From the NCBI GenBank assembly GCA_964355525.1, contig CAYHDY010000050.1, positions 1 through 6,435 of the forward strand: a DNA stretch of 6,435 bases, read 5' to 3'. A model generated the notes under the pieces. The model was not told the DNA's origin. It was given only the letters and a program-made list of their open reading frames with translations, and searched no databases. This document shows, piece by piece, positions 5,204 to 6,435 of this stretch. Numbering within the stretch: position 1 is the first letter of the stretch; each line of letters starts with the position of its first letter. This stretch comes from XYB2-FULL-45-11 sp964355525 (GTDB lineage: Bacteria > Patescibacteriota > Patescibacteriia > UBA9934 > GWF2-40-263). The translations under genes and the position numbers were made by a program.

Positions 5204-6088
5204 ATGCACATTGGAATTCTCATTTTCTCAGAACCGGATCAGGAAAAATCCACGTGCGTCGGACGTCTCGAGGAATCAGCTCGAGCACACGGGCACGAGG
5301 TCACGCGATTGTACGAACCGTTTTTATGTTTTCTTCAAACGGAAAACGGCATTGAAATCACACATCAAGGCAAACCATTACCGGAACTCGATCTCATTTT
5401 GTGCAGACCGAATTTTATCGAGGAGCCGTCGCTTCATATTCACACGACGGCGTTGCTTCGCATGGCCGGCTTCACACTCGTGAATGGAAACGCGTCGATC
5501 GCGATTGCAAAAAACAAGCTCGCGCAATTCACCGCCGTGAACAATGCAAACATTTCCATGCCACGCACGGCGATCATTAAATCAAAAGTGCAAGCAAGAC
5601 GTGTCGCCGAACAGATTGGATATCCCGTGATTTTGAAAGTTGCATTCGGCACGCACGGAAAAGGCGTCTTCTATGCAAACGATGCGAAGACACTCGCGCC
5701 GATCGTCGACTATTTGACGATTCGCGATCAGAATCCGATTTTGATTCAAAAATTCATCGCGGAAGCAAACGGATGTGACCTTCGTGTATTCGTCGTTGAT
5801 CAAAAAATCATCGCGAGCATGGAACTCGTTGCGGGCAAAGATGATGTGCGTGCGAATTCGGCGGGCGGAACTTGTCGAATTGTCACACTCACGCCGGAAG
5901 AAGAAAAACTTTCACTTGAACTCGCGCAATTGTTTCATCTCGAAATCTGCGGAATTGATCTGATTCGATCGAAGGACGGTCCATTGTTTCTCGAAATCAA
6001 CGCGAACCCGGGATTCGAAACGCTTGAGAAAACAACCGGGGTTGATGTAGCGGGCGCAATCATCGATTATCTCGAAACAAAAAAATAA
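5204..6088 (+). CDS. RimK-like ATP-grasp ligase
   Basis: A 294-residue ATP-grasp enzyme of the RimK/LysX type, which joins an amino acid (often glutamate) or amino group to a carboxylate using ATP. An N-terminal pre-ATP-grasp domain (1-95) contains the DLILCRPN strand. The ATP-binding region has K145 in VILKVAFGTHGKGV (glycine-rich loop 149-154) and the adenine-binding stretch ILIQKFI near 179-185. D192-L-R194, R216-A-N-S-A-GG, D252 and the metal ligands E264 and N266 in FLEINANPGFE complete the active site. All appear intact, so it should be catalytic. Length matches RimK. The acceptor (ribosomal protein S6, another protein, or a small molecule such as a lysine-biosynthesis carrier) cannot be told. 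The ATG starts one base after the dus stop, implying co-transcription and coupling. No Shine-Dalgarno site is obvious. Confidence 0.92.
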   Translation: MHIGILIFSEPDQEKSTCVGRLEESARAHGHEVTRLYEPFLCFLQTENGIEITHQGKPLPELDLILCRPNFIEEPSLHIHTTALLRMAGFTLVNGNASIAIAKNKLAQFTAVNNANISMPRTAIIKSKVQARRVAEQIGYPVILKVAFGTHGKGVFYANDAKTLAPIVDYLTIRDQNPILIQKFIAEANGCDLRVFVVDQKIIASMELVAGKDDVRANSAGGTCRIVTLTPEEEKLSLELAQLFHLEICGIDLIRSKDGPLFLEINANPGFETLEKTTGVDVAGAIIDYLETKK

Positions 6089-6116
6089 CCTCGACACGTG
6101 TCGAGGTTATTTTTTT
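6079..6116. terminator. Bidirectional intrinsic terminator (38-bp perfect palindrome)
   Basis: Positions 6079-6116 form a perfect inverted repeat centred on CACGTG. The stem AACCTCGAC pairs with GTCGAGGTT, is flanked by A-runs on the left and T-runs on the right, and so gives a hairpin followed by U-rich RNA on both strands. It ends the dus/ligase transcript and the convergent 6115-6399 transcript. The ligase TAA (6086-6088) is inside the left arm, and the convergent gene's TAA (6117-6115) overlaps the right end. Confidence 0.93.
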
Positions 6117-6399
6117 AACCGTTTCCTTTTTTGAATGAAACTTTGAACGAGGGAAACCATGTCTGATCATACTCGTCGACAATTTCAACTTTCTGATCCT
6201 TCATATACATGTTAAGGGCGATATCAGACAAAACTTCCGAATCGGTCTGAATCTCCGCCTTTAATTCTTCCAACTCCTTAAAATCCGGATTCCCCGCTTG
6301 CACCGTCATCTCGATGGCTTTCTTCTCTTCTCGCAACGTCGCGAGTTCTTCTTTGATTTCTTTATGGCGAGCAGAGTGCGCAAGTTCATCGTTCAACAT
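6115..6399 (-). CDS. Small predicted coiled-coil protein of unknown function
   Basis: Ninety-four residues from the ATG at 6399. The first two-thirds is highly charged and heptad-like (EIKEELATLREEKKAIE, then ELEELKAEI), predicting helical coiled coil. A short C-terminal part (about 66-94) holds an EYDQTWFPSFKVSFKK segment that looks like beta strands. There is no membrane segment, signal or cysteine. I do not recognise a named family; similar small proteins occur, from memory, among Patescibacteria hypotheticals. The start is uncertain. The frame stays open for 12 more codons to the window edge (6435), a Lys/Arg-rich stretch, so the gene may begin further upstream and be partial here. A GGAAAG motif lies directly before the 6399 ATG, close for a Shine-Dalgarno site. 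The gene converges on the ligase gene and shares its terminator. Confidence 0.7.
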   Translation of the reverse strand: MLNDELAHSARHKEIKEELATLREEKKAIEMTVQAGNPDFKELEELKAEIQTDSEVLSDIALNMYMKDQKVEIVDEYDQTWFPSFKVSFKKGNG

Positions 6400-6435
6400 C
6401 TTTCCGATCTCACGTTTGCGTTTTTTGTTTTTCTC

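Noticed and set aside
1..6435. CRISPR array, tRNA, rRNA, transposase or phage genes
   Set aside because: No regularly spaced direct repeats of suitable length, no cloverleaf or rRNA-like segment, and no recombinase motifs were seen on either strand.

Overview
The window looks like a compact bacterial chromosome segment, most likely from the Candidate Phyla Radiation (Patescibacteria). This is inference from overall character: short genes, 1-4 nt junctions or overlaps, few Shine-Dalgarno motifs, a stand-alone VKOR next to a membrane-anchored thioredoxin, half-length MFS proteins, and small acidic or coiled-coil proteins with no clear family. G+C is moderate (mid-40s % by eye). TGA is used as a normal stop, so the alternative codes of Gracilibacteria and Absconditabacteria do not apply.

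Left block (1-4020, all minus strand; read right to left). Two tandem paralogous six-helix MFS-like proteins overlap by ATGA. A short gap with a good -10 box follows, then a membrane-anchored thioredoxin-like protein and VKOR, 3 nt apart, which together look like an extracytoplasmic disulfide-forming module. After a palindromic intergenic element comes a small acidic protein of unknown function. Then a beta-CASP metallo-beta-lactamase nuclease (RNA processing or decay), and 1 nt later the start of another gene that leaves the window.

Right block (plus strand, 4132-6088). A divergent 111-bp spacer separates the MFS pair from a tRNA-dihydrouridine synthase gene. That gene is followed after 1 nt by a RimK-like ATP-grasp ligase. 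The pair ends in a perfect 38-bp palindrome, a bidirectional terminator shared with a convergent minus-strand coiled-coil protein gene (6115-6399 or beyond).

The most unusual signal is short palindromic repeat elements. One 30-bp perfect palindrome lies in frame inside the nuclease gene. A different palindrome lies in frame inside the dihydrouridine synthase gene. A third, unrelated one sits between genes. The two coding insertions fall in spots where extra residues should be tolerated, so they resemble protein-coding mobile palindromes. I see no CRISPR array, tRNA, rRNA, transposase or phage gene, and no gene-free stretch longer than 300 bp.
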